Shown here piece after piece: positions 9,371-20,155 of a stretch of DNA of 64,000 nucleotides (its first letter is position 1; the number at the start of each line of letters is the position of its first letter). The position numbers and the translations under genes are program-made. This DNA is from Cheiracanthium punctorium (lineage: Eukaryota; Arthropoda; Arachnida; Araneae; Cheiracanthiidae): NCBI GenBank assembly GCA_038373885.1, contig JAWZYV010012351.1, forward strand, positions 62,001 through 126,000. Direction: 5' to 3'. The notes under the pieces are model-generated. The model saw only the letters and a program-made list of their open reading frames with translations, searched no databases and was not told the DNA's origin.

Positions 9371-10020
9371 CTCGAGCGCGTCAGATATTGATAGTTTAGA
9401 TGCCCCAGCGTGTCTTTGATACCAAAGGTATGTTCATCTGCCGACTTGCGTGGTGGGGGTGGCCATCCGGAAAAGTAGAAAATAGAAAAAAAAAAATGTA
9501 TTTTTTCGAGCGCGTCAGATATTCAGAGGGGATGTTAAGTGAACCCTAAAAATGCTCCCATTTAAAAGACTGACGTTTCGGAAGTGACGCAAGCTCGTAG
9601 CAAATTTTTGAAAATGAAAAAAAAAAATCGCCATATTACAATACTCGAGCGTGTCAGATTCTAATACAGAAGGTTTAGCTTGATGTTCCAGTCATGGTAG
9701 CGTAAAATCTGACGATTATTTTGAGGGGTATTATTAATCTGACGGCTAGAAAGAAATTATGAATTTTTTTTTCAATGTCCATGAAATGTGAAGAATAAAT
9801 AAGCACGTAAAATTATTTAAATATTTACACTTTAATTTATTTAGAAAATAATATAAAAGAAAATACATCTGTTGAAAAAATTATTTTCAATCTTCGTCGT
9901 CATCCGAAGAATTATTATACTATAAATATAATAATTCAATTCTTGGACCTCCAATATTGTCTGCAGTTTTCGTATCTGTAGCAGGAAATCGTTATAACCG
10001 TTAACACAATTTTATTGATT

Positions 10021-11118
10021 TCATGAATAACATGTTATCAAAGTATTAAAAAGAAATATACCTGAATCTGAAATTTCGTCAATAACTGGTGTTATGACAA
10101 CTTCGTATGCATCAGGTAACTGATTGCCAACAAACCAAGTCATTTGAAAATTTCCATCGATATTTGTCCACCCGTAATCTGTTGGTGACATGTCAATTAC
10201 AGTTTTATTGTGTGCATTTCTCCACAAGCACGCAATATACTTCGTTCGCAATAAGTGCTGCTGTAGCTCAGATTGGCAAGGAGGCAAGCAACAAGCATCG
10301 TATTTACGGACGTTCAATGAGAAAGGCTGCGACGTATCTAACACTTAGTAGGTCTTATTAAAGATTTCTATTCTTGCAAGGTTGACATCAGCTAATTTTT
10401 TCAAACCATACAAGTGGCAGATAAAAGATCGTAAAATGTCAAAAGAATCTTCTATATTATGATCCTCTGACCCTACATCTGCAAATGTCTTCTGAAAAAC
10501 ATTTGAACCCATAAAAATGTGCAGAGTTTTTCTTTTTTCTTTTGCCTCGTCTGTTAAGTGCCGGATTGTAATCGTATCCTGTTAGCACGTGAAGAGCTGG
10601 TAGCGCTAGCGAAATTATTGGGCCGAGCTTAGCATAAAGAGCAAATACGTCAATATAACGGCGTGCATTGTGAACTCCAAGATCCATCCATATTTTAACC
10701 GATGCTTGGAGATGTCCCATATTGACCAGCAATATCTGTGTCTGAAGTTCTGATTGTAACTGTAGAATCTTCTTTTATTTGACTTGCCAAAAATACAATT
10801 TTTGTATCTGCTTCTTCATGATCAGGACATGAGTGTTCATGGTCGATTGTTCAGGTAACTTTATTATCGGTAACTGAATATACACATATCATGAATTGTT
10901 TCGTTACTAATAATAGTAGCCATCTCCTGATTAGCTCAATGATGAATTAAAAACTTGACAAAAGCTTCTTTGAATTTGATATTTCTTAATTCTTTCTGAA
11001 AATTTGCTGTCCTTGTTTGTTGAGGACCAAAGATATAGAACTTCTTGTCATCTACACTAACTCGAAGAGCGTGCTCGTTATTTTTGATCAAGCTATTGTT
11101 GTGCGCTCTAATCTTCAT
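10021..11118 (-). pseudogene. Decayed protein of the AGTAGGGGAGCC transposon
   Basis: Fragments in successive frames read, N to C on the minus strand: FKEAFVKFLIHH (about 10940-10980), KIWMDLGVHNARRYIDVF..LYAKLGP (about 10620-10700), LHVLTGYDYNPALNRRGKRK (about 10540-10600), and then LPPCQSELQQHLLRTKYIAC..WRNAH (about 10215-10300). The combination of an [FL]HxLTG[CY]D motif followed by a GK-rich segment, and later an LPP..LxxHxxRxxY..xxW motif, is typical of a large multicopy protein family of invertebrate genomes thought to be transposon-derived. The biochemical role is not known to me. Stops and frameshifts are frequent. Its position between the AGTAGGGGAGCC termini suggests it belongs to that element. 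Confidence 0.55.
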
Positions 11119-11934
11119 TGACGATCTTTATTGCTTTGGTTCGTATTTTTATTGCTTTGGATCGTATTTTTATTACTTCGGCTCGTGGAAATCAGCAGAT
11201 TATATTTTTTTCGTGATTCTTGCATCATTTCCTTCAAAATAACAAAAATTCAACCGCGCTCGAGAATGTCACGACAACGTTTTTTTTTTTTTCCCAGCTT
11301 TGTAACCCTCCCACTCCCTTATGTTACATTCCAATCGTCAGATTTTCTGAATGTACACTTTTTAGCTAGTAATTAACCCACCTTATCTTAATCTGACGCG
11401 CTTCAGTATTTCTGACGATCAATTTTTTTTTTTTACTAATCTGATGAGCTGCCTAAACGCACGTCCCTACATAGAGGACTTATATGTGGTGGAGGTACTC
11501 AACATGATGCAAGGTACCCCCCCATGTTCATCTGCCGTGCTCGAGTAAATACTCAAGAACACCATGGGCTCCCCTACTATAGCATTAAACGTTTATATTC
11601 ATAATGATGTACAGTCCCCGATCATCTTTTATGAAAGATGTCCCTGTGACGTTGTATGATGAAAGGCTCACACATTTGGTACACCACCTTATTAGTGTAT
11701 GAGGCACATTTTACTAACTGGAAATTTTTTTGTACGGGGGTCGTAAACGAATTTTAAAAATGTAATTTTTGAAAATTAACAAGAGAAATATCTTCTTAAC
11801 GGAATCTTATTTCCGACCTTGTTTTGAATATTGTTTTCAATTTAAACTATTCTCTTATTTAAAATTGATAAAGAATTAAATCCCGTTACAACCTTTTTGC
11901 GACACATTGTATAATAGCCTCATCAGGACCTACT

Positions 11935-12120
11935 TTCAGACTTTGCCTAAATAGCATTTGCCATTCTATAGAATACCTAGACATTATATACAATGCCTAG
12001 GGAAAGTATGTAATAATTCTTATAATTCCTACTTTGCTTAAAAACGACCGGCATTGTATACAATGCCTAGGCATTCTATAGAATGTCGGCGTTTCCTACT
12101 TTGGCGGTAGCATATACATT
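11935..12120. repeat. Palindromic GGCATT repeat cluster
   Basis: Contains GGCATTGTATACAATGCC immediately followed by TAGGCATTCTATAGAATG, two adjacent palindromes, plus diverged copies at about 11950-12000. Same family as 5965-6080. Confidence 0.6.
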
Positions 12121-12529
12121 GCATTGCATGAAATTTAAGGACTTTTTAAGGACTGAACTCTCGAAAAACAAGGACCATAAGAAAATTGATTATAAATGAA
12201 TTTACAAAGATAATACACTTAAATCATAAAGTAACATAAATTTAAAACTAAACAGTGTGAACAATATATTTTTGATATATAAGCTTAAAGGAAGCAGCTG
12301 TAAATGTAGAAAATGCATTGGGTAGGGTGGAATAAAGAAGTTCTAAAGAAATAGCACTTTGGAGATATTTTTAAATATTAATATTTCTTTAGGAACTGAA
12401 ATATTGGTGCAAAATCTGGAGTGACTCGACTCGACTTTCCGAACACTTGATACCAAGCGTTTAAATAATTTCATTCACGTCAATCGGATCTAATGTTCAG
12501 GCATTAGTGCACTTAAACTGATGAGGCCA
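12121..12529. other. Unassigned AT-rich stretch
   Basis: No ORF of interest, no inverted termini. A 'gactcgactcgactttcc' word near 12423 resembles the boundary words of the repeat that follows. Confidence 0.4.
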
Positions 12530-12735
12530 CAATGTATAAGAACACTTTTTCGTAGCCCTATAAAAAAAACTATACGGCATACACTCGCTAAAATTTAAGC
12601 AGTATGTAAGAGAGTCACCTATAATATGCGTACCTAATTGGATGTCAATAGAATGCACCATTTAGACACTAGCTCCCTTTAAATGATTTGCGCCCATAGG
12701 CCATCATGTATAAGAATTATTTTTTGCAATCCCGT
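12530..12735. repeat. Degenerate ~190-bp repeat units (left block)
   Basis: Units share 'cccata(g)gacat(a)atgta(t)aagaa', 'tcgtagccctgtaaaaaaaac', 'gtataatatgcgtacc' and 'gaatgcacc(g/a)ttta'. The right block is at 13620-13905. The region between them (12736-13619) looks like an insertion into the array. Confidence 0.5.
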
Positions 12736-13619
12736 GAACAAACTATTGTTGCAGAAAACTCTGCTTGATTCTTGGGTTCGTCGTGCTAAAGTCCAGTATG
12801 CATAGAACGTTCTAGTAAAAAGTCCATTTGTCAGGATGGAACTCTAACTTTATTGCTTCTAGAACTTCGTCGAACAATCAGTTGTACAAAATTCACAGGC
12901 ACTAATGGCCAGTAACGCGCAGTCCGCTTAGTACAGAAGTTTTCACAGCTGCTGTAATTCACACACAAAATAAAACACTTCCATAAGTTAAAATTCAGTG
13001 GAAATACTCGAGGAAAATCACAAACAATTCCACAATGAAGAATCCACACACAGCATTCGAAAAAAAAAAAAAAGCTTCTCGAATCAAGCAAAATACTGCT
13101 TACAATAGCACAATTTTCAGGCTAATGCAGTGTACAGAACCGACATCTGTTTCGCTCGCAGTCTACAGCAAGACTGACGCCACCGGGACAACGTGCTGTC
13201 ATATTTACAGGCGTCACAGAAGCTAGGAGAAATTTCTCAATGGTTCCCTTTAAAGCGCGAATTTTTATTACGTCATAGGAATACATTAGACTATAACGCA
13301 ATTAAGGCAGGGAAACAAACATCACAGGTCCCAATGGTAAAATTCCTCCAATTGTCCGAAATATCACCAAGCTTGGCGATTTTTTGGGGAAATATCGCCA
13401 TATTTGGCGTCAAAAATAGGTCCCCATAAGTGACGTCAGCTGAGCTCTAGAATGAATATTTCTCGAGATTTCTAGAGCCAATGGGGAAACCCAAAACTCC
13501 ATATCTCCCGCTCTAGTTAACCGATTTTGATACAACAAAGTGTAAAATTTAAATAGACGCGTAAAATACGAATTACTAGTTTAGCTCGCAGAAAAGCGGG
13601 TTACCCCAAAAATTCGTAA
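12736..13619. other. Unassigned segment between two blocks of a degenerate repeat
   Basis: Moderately GC-rich in part (12830-13230), unlike its surroundings. 'gcttgattc' near 12760 and its complement 'gaatcaagc' near 13080 give a weak inverted pair, but no convincing termini or target duplication. ORFs are short and depend on the A13 run at 13062-13075. I do not recognise it; a solo LTR or decayed element is possible. Confidence 0.3.
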
Positions 13620-14050
13620 CACTATCTACTCTACATAACCAAAATCTATGCAAATTATGTGATCGTGACGTTTTATAGGCATGCCCAATTGGTGCTCAAT
13701 CGAATGCACCGTTTGGAAATTAGCGCATTTTCAAGTTTCCGCCCATAGGACATAATGTAAAAGAAATTTTTGTCGTAGCCCTGTAAAAAAAACTATAAGT
13801 CCTATACACACCAAATCAATACCGGTCGTGCGACGGTGACGTATAATATACATACCAAGTTTTAGCTCGATGGAATGCCCCGTTTAGGAGCTATCGTATT
13901 CACTCACATACACACAAACACACGCACATACACACATCTCGTAAAAATAGCATAAATGAACGTCAACACGTGTAAATACACTAAAATCTCGAAGTCGAAT
14001 TTTTTCATAATTACAATACTTTCCTTACATGGTACATGTTCGGAAAGTAA
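13620..14050. repeat. Degenerate ~190-bp repeat units (right block) with (CACATA)n
   Basis: Two units of the same family as 12530-12735, followed by a simple (CACATACA)n-like tract at about 13910-13945. It closes with 'ccttacatggtacatgttcggaaag', a block also present at 58395-58425. Confidence 0.6.
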
Positions 14051-14319
14051 AAAGAGTAAAAAGGGTACTCATCTGGCAGTTTAAAATTGCAAATTGGACC
14101 CACCACACTTCAATTTATCTAATTCTTACTTTAGTAAATTATGAAATGATAAAAAGAATAGGAATGATGCATGTAGTCAAGTAAAACCGTGAAAGTAATA
14201 CGCAATTTCCAGGCATATTGAAATGTGACAGGAGTATTTTTAAAATGCCTCACATAAAATCAATCTTGAGTATTTATGCAAACAGACGGAAATAATAAAA
14301 AAAGGAAGAAAATCTGAAA

Positions 14320-15478
14320 CACTTTCAGATTTTAAATACGCACTATAGTGCTACTTATTAAAAGCATATCATAATTTCGGCGTCGTCCCTATTTTTCTTC
14401 CTTATTCCATTAAGTTGGAAACTGTATCATTATTCATGAATGTGCCGTATTTTGCTTCCTTGTTTCATAAAACCCATCTTTGGAATCGATATCTTAAAAT
14501 CGCCTCCTTAAACTATTTTACAATCTTCGCCACGTATATTACAACTATACTTCACCGTTTTAAATATTGGCTCTAATGTGCATCATAATCCATGATTGTG
14601 TCGTGTTATCTTTCTTGGGTTGATTCCTACTTTAACTCCCCGACTCTCGTCAAGGTGGCGCTCATTAAACATATGCAGTAACCATGACGATTTTTTGTAT
14701 TTATGTGGCAAACGTAATTTAGAATTAAAATGGCGATTTCGAACAACATGCAAGAACAGCATCCCGTTATTTATTTATTTATTTTGGGTTGCCAATTAAT
14801 GCATAGTTTTATTAATTAGGTGTCTTCAAATTCCTTAACTGGTGCGTTTATCGCTCATTTGTTCACTTTAGTTTTCATCCAGTTCTTTTGGGAGCATTGA
14901 AACTTCTGCATAACTCCTAGAGACCCATGACTGCAAAGCTCGCCAAAGTGCGAGGAATTTTTTAGGTTGGCGAGAGTAGGGGCGTTAAAATAAGAATCAA
15001 CTCCTTCTTGAACCATAAAACACATCTTTGGAATCGATATCTATCTTAAAATCACCTACTGAAACTGTTTTACAATCTTCCAGGCATATTCGAACTATAG
15101 GCATATTTCAACTATATCGTGTAGACATCTTTTAAATACTGTTTGAAATAGGCATCATAATCCATGAGTGTTCCTTGTTTTCCTTCTATTTTCTATTAAA
15201 CACTTCTTCGAAATAGAAATCTATATTAAAATCACCTACCAAAACTCTTTACAAATTTTCGCCAGGCATATTCAAACTATACTTCACCTTTATAAGTACC
15301 ATTTGGAAAGTGTATCATAATCTATAAGTATAGCGTGTTTGTCTTCTCTGTTCTATAAAACACTTCTTCGGAATTAAAATCTATGTTTAAATCGCCTACT
15401 AAAACTATTTTACAATATTCACCAGGCATTTTCTAACAATACTCAAAATATATTTATAAAAAACACATTTGAAAAGTG
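14320..15478 (+). repeat. ~160-bp tandem array, about 5 units, interrupted by a MITE
   Basis: Units repeat 'gtatcataatccatgagtgt', then 'ccttctttgttctataaaac', 'cttcttcggaatc', 'ttaaaatc(a/g)cctac', 'actattttacaatcttc' and 'aggcatattcaaactatactt'. Starts lie near 14412, 14571, 15146 and 15306. The unit at 14571 is split by the element at 14619-15001. Copies elsewhere: 670-835, 5160-5365, and 38930-39170 reversed. Confidence 0.75.
14619..15001. mobile_element. MITE with ~31-bp TIRs (GTTGATTC..ACTCTCG)
   Basis: The left end GTTGATTCCTACTTTAACTC, running into CCCGACTCTCG, is mirrored at 14970-15001 with about five mismatches. It interrupts a unit of the surrounding tandem array: 'tttcttgg' before and 'tccttcttg' after. 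Target duplication not clean. It holds no ORF of note. Confidence 0.75.
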
Positions 15479-15644
15479 ACACAACGCGCTAATTGTAGGA
15501 AAATCGTGTCTACACAAAAACCGTGATCGAGCGAAATAGCACTCAAGTGCTAATAATAAAATAACGATCCACCCACTCCACAGCAAAGAACAGCTTTTTA
15601 AAGTAAATTCTGTTCAGCTATTTTTTTTTTTTCGTCATCATAGG

Positions 15645-15997
15645 TAGCGTTGCCAGGCATCCGGATAAAGCCGGACATAGTTAGGCTTTTTGATTGCGTG
15701 TCCGGCCAAACTTAACGGCAACCAGCTTTTGTTAGGCTTTTTACTGGTGACTTTGGCTGACTAGTAATAAAGTACTTGAACTGATTTGGCATTCGATGTT
15801 ATTTATATTTCATTAGAATTGAACAAGATTCATGGTAATAATCAAAAAAGCTTGATTTTACATACAATTTTTTTGTTGTACCTATTAATACTGAGACAAA
15901 ATCCTCAATATTGTAGGCTGTCCGGCCTTTTTACCCAAATGTCCGGCCAAAGTAGCTGGTCTGTCCGGCTATTGGGTTTGGCGACCTGGCAACCCTA
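15645..15997. mobile_element. hAT MITE, TAGGGTTGCCAGG family
   Basis: 353 bp. TIRs TAGCGTTGCCAGG and CCTGGCAACCCTA with one mismatch; exact 8-bp target duplication ATCATAGG at 15637-15644 and 15998-16005. Several GTCCGGCC words inside. Non-coding. Confidence 0.95.
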
Positions 15998-16005
15998 ATC
16001 ATAGG

Positions 16006-16729
16006 AGAGCTATCGTCATCATAGCATGGAGGTAAGAGCTCGCCATGCTCTAATTTATTCGCTAAAATCCGTTATTGTAGACAGCCTGCGACTAGAAGTT
16101 TGCGCTGCTCGTAAGTTCGCGGCGGCGGCGGGGCTCGGCGCGGCGTGGGAAAATTTTTGAAAAACAGCATAATGAAAATGGGTGTATGCGTACAAACACA
16201 CATATCTTACTATAGAGTTAGGCTTATCCCTGACTCACTGACTCTTTAACAATTCCTGTCAACCACTCTAAACCCTTTACCGCCATTATACTCTTAGAAA
16301 ATGAAAAAGTTAAAATATATTAAAAAGCACAAAAGTGAAATAACATCTACACTGTTTGTACGATCTGCTTGAAGTTTCTCATAATTATGTATAAGAATGT
16401 AGGAAGCATTCTTCGCTACTTTAAAACATCTTAAAATCCACCCGTTCCTTCATTTTTAAGCAATTTTTCGCTCTTTTCAGCTCCATTTTATTTCCGATAG
16501 TCAAAAAAGTGAATCATTTGCGTGACAAAATTAGCTGTTACAAATAACATTGTCGTCATACTGAAGTCACGGCTTTGAAAGGAAAATTGCAATTCCAGTA
16601 ACTTATTTTCGCTAAAAATGATCGTCTGCTTGAAGCATTGATATGAGGGGTTGTATACAAAACGAAATCGGTCCAATGCGAAAAGTTTCCGCCCGTTTCC
16701 AGACGGGCGTGGAATTTGATTTGAGTATA
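16006..16729. other. Unassigned stretch with a GC-rich island
   Basis: At about 16115-16150 there is a short CpG-rich run (cggcggcggcggggctcggc and following bases), striking in an AT-rich setting, preceded by CTCGTAAGTT, a possible splice donor. No ORF supports an exon. At 16690-16712 the hairpin CCGCCCGTTTCCAGACGGGC. The rest shows nothing. Confidence 0.35.
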
Positions 16730-16991
16730 TACAGGGTGGCCATAATTAAACTGCAAGTGTTCAAGGGGTGCTGGAGAGAAAACTACCAGGAATATTCCAG
16801 TGAAACTTGGTATCTACACGTTTCAGAACATGCGCAAGTCGAATATGCAATTAAAAAAAAATCGCCATTTTTTACCCGATAGATGGCGTTATATCGTGTT
16901 TCAATGCTTATGGACGCCATATATGCAAAATTTAAGCCCATCGAACAGTGTAAAACCAAGACCACCATAATGGTCAATCATGACTCTGAAT

Positions 16992-17120
16992 ATGAAGAAA
17001 CGTAAATTGTTAGTGAAGATATTCTATCAGAATGGTAGCAATTATTCAGCCACTCTGAAAGAATACCGGCGTATGAAACGATTAAGAAGAGGTCCAATGA
17101 GTGTCAATGAGAATAAATAA
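16992..17120 (+). pseudogene. Mariner transposase N-terminus (DUF4817 helix-turn-helix), truncated
   Basis: A 42-codon frame from ATG 16992 to TAA 17118-17120. It contains KIFYQNGSNYSATLKEYRRM, the repeat-helix pattern of the DUF4817/HTH domain found at the N-terminus of a mariner subgroup abundant in arthropods. The rest of the transposase, including the DDE core, is absent here. A C-terminal fragment of a related transposase survives at 30160-30320 in a different element. Confidence 0.7.
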
Positions 17121-17321
17121 GGGTTTAATTGTTTTACAAAGCGTCTTTATGAATTGTTTAATTTGTGATCTTAATTTACGTTAGTTTTTGATTGCATGTT
17201 ACTGTAAAAATTTAATTACTGAAGCGAATTGTATGGTATTTTGATAAACTGTAAATGATGTTACAGTGTACCATTATACTGTTTATATGCCTCTTAGAAT
17301 GTCACTATGCTCTGTCTATCG

Positions 17322-18249
17322 CAGTGGTTCCCAACCTGTTTTTAATCGCGACCCCTTCCAGATTTTTCAAAAATGTTCGCGACCCCCCTCCCCACCCTCT
17401 TCCATCCATCATGTTTGACCAATAAGACAAAAAAAAAAAATGAATAATGAAATTTTTTTTTCTTGAGATTTAAAAATGATTAATCTTTTTATTCATTACT
17501 GATTATTATTAGAATGACTGAGGTTGTATTTGGCTGACAAGTTATGCTATGCTATCCCTGACTGAATATTGGTCAAAGCCAACCGCATCTTGGACATCTA
17601 ATTTATTACTGCATTTTGTCTTAATCTACAAAAGAGTTTTAAATTCAACTTCACGTATATAAGTGGATGCAAATGACATTAACATTTGAAGCGAAAGCTT
17701 AGAAATTTTCGGATATGACTGACGCATAGCACACCACAATTGAATTAAAGATTTTTCTTGTTATAAATCATGTGCTGAGGAGTCATCCTGCAAGTTCAAA
17801 AATTCGTCCTGCGCTTCATCAGGAAGATCGGCGACATCTAAAGATGTGTGAAGTGGATTTCGCACTAGTGCCGCCTCTTGTTCATTGTGAGCTCTGGGAT
17901 ATATCTTTGAATTTCAGATGGAAGAGCTTCAAGGTGGTTAATAATTCCTCACCTTAAATTAACTGCAATTTCTATTTCTGATACTTCTGTCTTAGTGCAC
18001 ACGTTTCAAAATTGGGTTAACACTCCTAGATACACTTTACGACGTCAGTTTTTGTAGATTGGATACAAGCGCCCTGGTGAGAAAAAGGATTTTTACTTTA
18101 CAAGGAGAAAAGGGAGAAAGCGTGTCTCATGGCAGAGAAATGTGGAAATATTTTGCCATTCATTTCCTACAAAATCGGTCTGCGGCGACCCCCCTGAAAA
18201 GGCATGGCGACCCACTTGAGGGTCGCGACCCTCCGGTTGGGAACCACTG
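17322..18249 (-). mobile_element. hAT element with ZBED-like transposase remnant
   Basis: 928 bp. TIRs CAGTGGTTCCCAACC and GGTTGGGAACCACTG are exact. Target duplication GTCTATCG at 17314-17321 and 18250-18257 is exact. CGCGACCC words follow both termini. The minus strand codes for a piece of the transposase C-terminus. It sits inside the mariner at 16732-20274, so it is younger than it. Confidence 0.95.
17560..17824 (-). pseudogene. hAT transposase C-terminal (dimerisation) fragment, ZBED5/SCAND3-like
   Basis: Minus-strand reading gives EFLNLQDDSSAHDL, stop, QEKSLIQLWCAMRQSYPKIS, MSFASTYIREVEFKTL and then QIKTKCSNKLDVQDA. This matches the order of the hAT C-terminal dimerisation region (..SLxxFW..YP.LS..L..LpF.sTYlCE.gFS.L..IKTK.R..L). 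At least two internal stops. The BED finger and catalytic residues are missing. Not functional. Confidence 0.8.
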
Positions 18250-18359
18250 GTCTATCGGTTTAGGAAGTTGTATATGCCACCGGTGAGCTTTGAAATACGG
18301 TACAGCGCCATCTATCGGGTGAAAATGACAATTATTTTATTTATTTATTTTTATTTTTT

Positions 18360-20155
18360 GCACTAGCTGAAGTACCCGTCCTTGACGGGTTAGTGAATGC
18401 AAATTTCCAAGAAGCAAGAACTTTCGCCAGCATTGTAGGAGTACACAGAATGGATGGAGTATGTTGCTAAAGTAAAGAAAGCGAAGTTATAATTTTTATG
18501 TATTGTTAAAATATTACAGGTTAAGAGAGTCACTAAGTAATATAATTTCATTCGCTTTAGTCGTAATTATGTGATGCGCGAACGAATATTTACGAATATA
18601 GAAATAATTTTGGCAAAATCTCAAAATCTAATCAACATCTTTGAAAAATTGGAAGCCTAGAATTTAAGTGGAGTGACAACCTATCATGTCACCCAATTTC
18701 GTTTCATTCCCTGCAGTCTTTATTTCGTGATGCTGGAACAAAATTTCAGCATTTTAAAACGATTTTCGCAAAATCTCCAAATGTAAACAAAATATTTTAA
18801 AAATTCAACGCCTATAAATTAAGATTAGCAACTACCTATCATATCACTAAATTTCGTATCATTCGTATTAGTTGTTATTAAGTGATGTTTGTTGAAATAT
18901 AAACGTATTTTGAGAGAATTTTCACAAAATCTCAAAATCTAATGAAAATGTTTAAAAAATTGGATACCTATAGTTTATGTTTGAGCAACCATCTATCATG
19001 TGACCAAATTTCATATCATTCGCTTTAGTCGTTATTACGTAATGCGGGAACAAAGATTCACTCAGTTTTAAAAGATTTTCGCAAAATCTCGAAATCGGAT
19101 CGATTTTTTAAAATAGATGCTTATAGTTTAAGGTGCGTGACCACCTATCATTTCACCAAATATCATTTTTTCACCTTTGCAGTTATTACGTGATGTGCGA
19201 ACACAAATTTACGCAGTTTGAAACGATTTTCGCAAAATCTGAAAATCTAATGAAATTTTTTAAAAATTCGAGACCTATGTTTTAAGTTGAGTGACCACCT
19301 ATCATGACACCCAATTTCATATCATTCGCTTCAGTCGTTTTTACGTGATACTCGAACACAAATTTACGCCGTTTGAAACAATTTCGCAAAATCTCAAAAT
19401 CCAATCAAGATTTTTTAAAAATTGGACGCCTATGTTTTAAGTTGAGTGACCACCTATCATGACACCCAATTTCGTATCATTCGCTTCAGTCGTTTTTACG
19501 TGATGCTTGAACACAAATTTACGCAGTTTGAAACGATTTTCGCAAAATCTCAAAATCCAATCAAGATTTTTTTTAAATTCGACGCCTATGTTTTAAGTTG
19601 AGTGACCACCTATCATGACACCCAATTTCATATCATTTGCTTCAGTCGTTCTTACGTGATGCTTGAACACAAATTTACGCAGTTTGAAACGATTTTCACA
19701 AAATGTGAAAATCTAATCAAGATTTTTTAAAAATTGGACGCCTATGTTTTAAGTTGAGTGACCACCTATCATGACACCCAATTTCGTATCATTCGCTTCA
19801 GTCGTTTTTACGTGATGCTTGAACACAAATTTACGCAGTTTGAAACGATTTTCGCAAAATCTCAAAATCCAATCAAGATTTTTTTAAAATTCGACGCCTA
19901 TGTTTTAAGTTGAGTGACCACCTATCATGACACCCAATTTCATATCATTCGCTTCAGCCGTTTTTACGTGATGCTTAAACAGAAAAAGCGTCACGGACAG
20001 AATGATAGAATGACAGAACGACAGAACGACAGAATGACAGACAGACAAACTTTTTTTTTAGGGTCGCATGGGATTCCCGCGTGCTTGAAACGGATAGAAA
20101 TCGCAAAATTTTTGAATTCCAAGAAATGTACAGACAAAAGTCTAATTTTATTTAC
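18360..20155 (+). repeat. Minisatellite-bearing element, ~156-bp unit, about 10 copies
   Basis: Begins at CTAGCTGAAGTACCCGTCCT / TGACGGGTTAGTGAATGC. It then carries tandem units of about 151-156 bp (landmark 'acgtgatg' at about 18565, 18725, 18881, 19036, 19187, 19342, 19497, 19653, 19809, 19965). It ends in a (GACAGAAY)n tract, ACAGACAGACAAAC and a unique tail. The rightmost four or five units are nearly identical while the left ones are diverged. The unit carries 'cgcaaaatctcaaaat', 'gttgagtgaccacctatcat' and 'cattcgcttcagtcgttt'. It interrupts the right arm of the mariner element. Class unknown; Helitron-like or other tandem-bearing DNA element possible. Confidence 0.8.

Larger units (their letters stand above)
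7388..11578 (-). mobile_element. 4.2-kb DNA transposon with AGTAGGGGAGCC termini and CTCGAGCGCGTCAGA subterminal repeats
   Basis: Imperfect TIRs of about 40 bp: AGTAGGGGAGCC..ATG..TTTACTCGAGC at 7388-7427 and the mirror at 11539-11578. Subterminal copies of CTCGAGCGCGTCAGAT occur on the left side (9371, about 9505, 9644) and diverged mirrored copies on the right (about 11250, 11385-11450). A broken minus-strand protein lies at 10021-11118. Two elements have inserted into it (pogo 7550-9194 and MITE 9208-9370), so its own length is about 2.4 kb. No clean target duplication is visible. The superfamily is not assigned. Confidence 0.7.
6806..11909. mobile_element. Mariner-type element with ~220-bp inverted terminal repeats (host of nested insertions)
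   Basis: The left arm begins TA|CAAGGTGTGCCAAAAAGG and runs to about 7030. The right arm (11690-11909) is its reverse complement, diverged but alignable over its length, ending CCTTTTTGCGACACATTG|TA. The TA dinucleotides at 6804-6805 and 11910-11911 fit Tc1/mariner target duplication. The arms share blocks such as TACGATCCACGTACAAAAAAA and AGTAAAATGTGCC. No transposase of its own remains. The 5.1-kb span is mostly later insertions (7145-7319 and 7388-11578). Confidence 0.8.

Noticed and set aside
12736..13619. Solo LTR of a retrotransposon
   Set aside because: No TG..CA borders with a target duplication, primer-binding site or coding partner could be shown.
18480..19985. CRISPR-like repeated structure
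   Set aside because: Units are contiguous 156-bp tandem repeats without unique spacers, in a eukaryotic transposon context.
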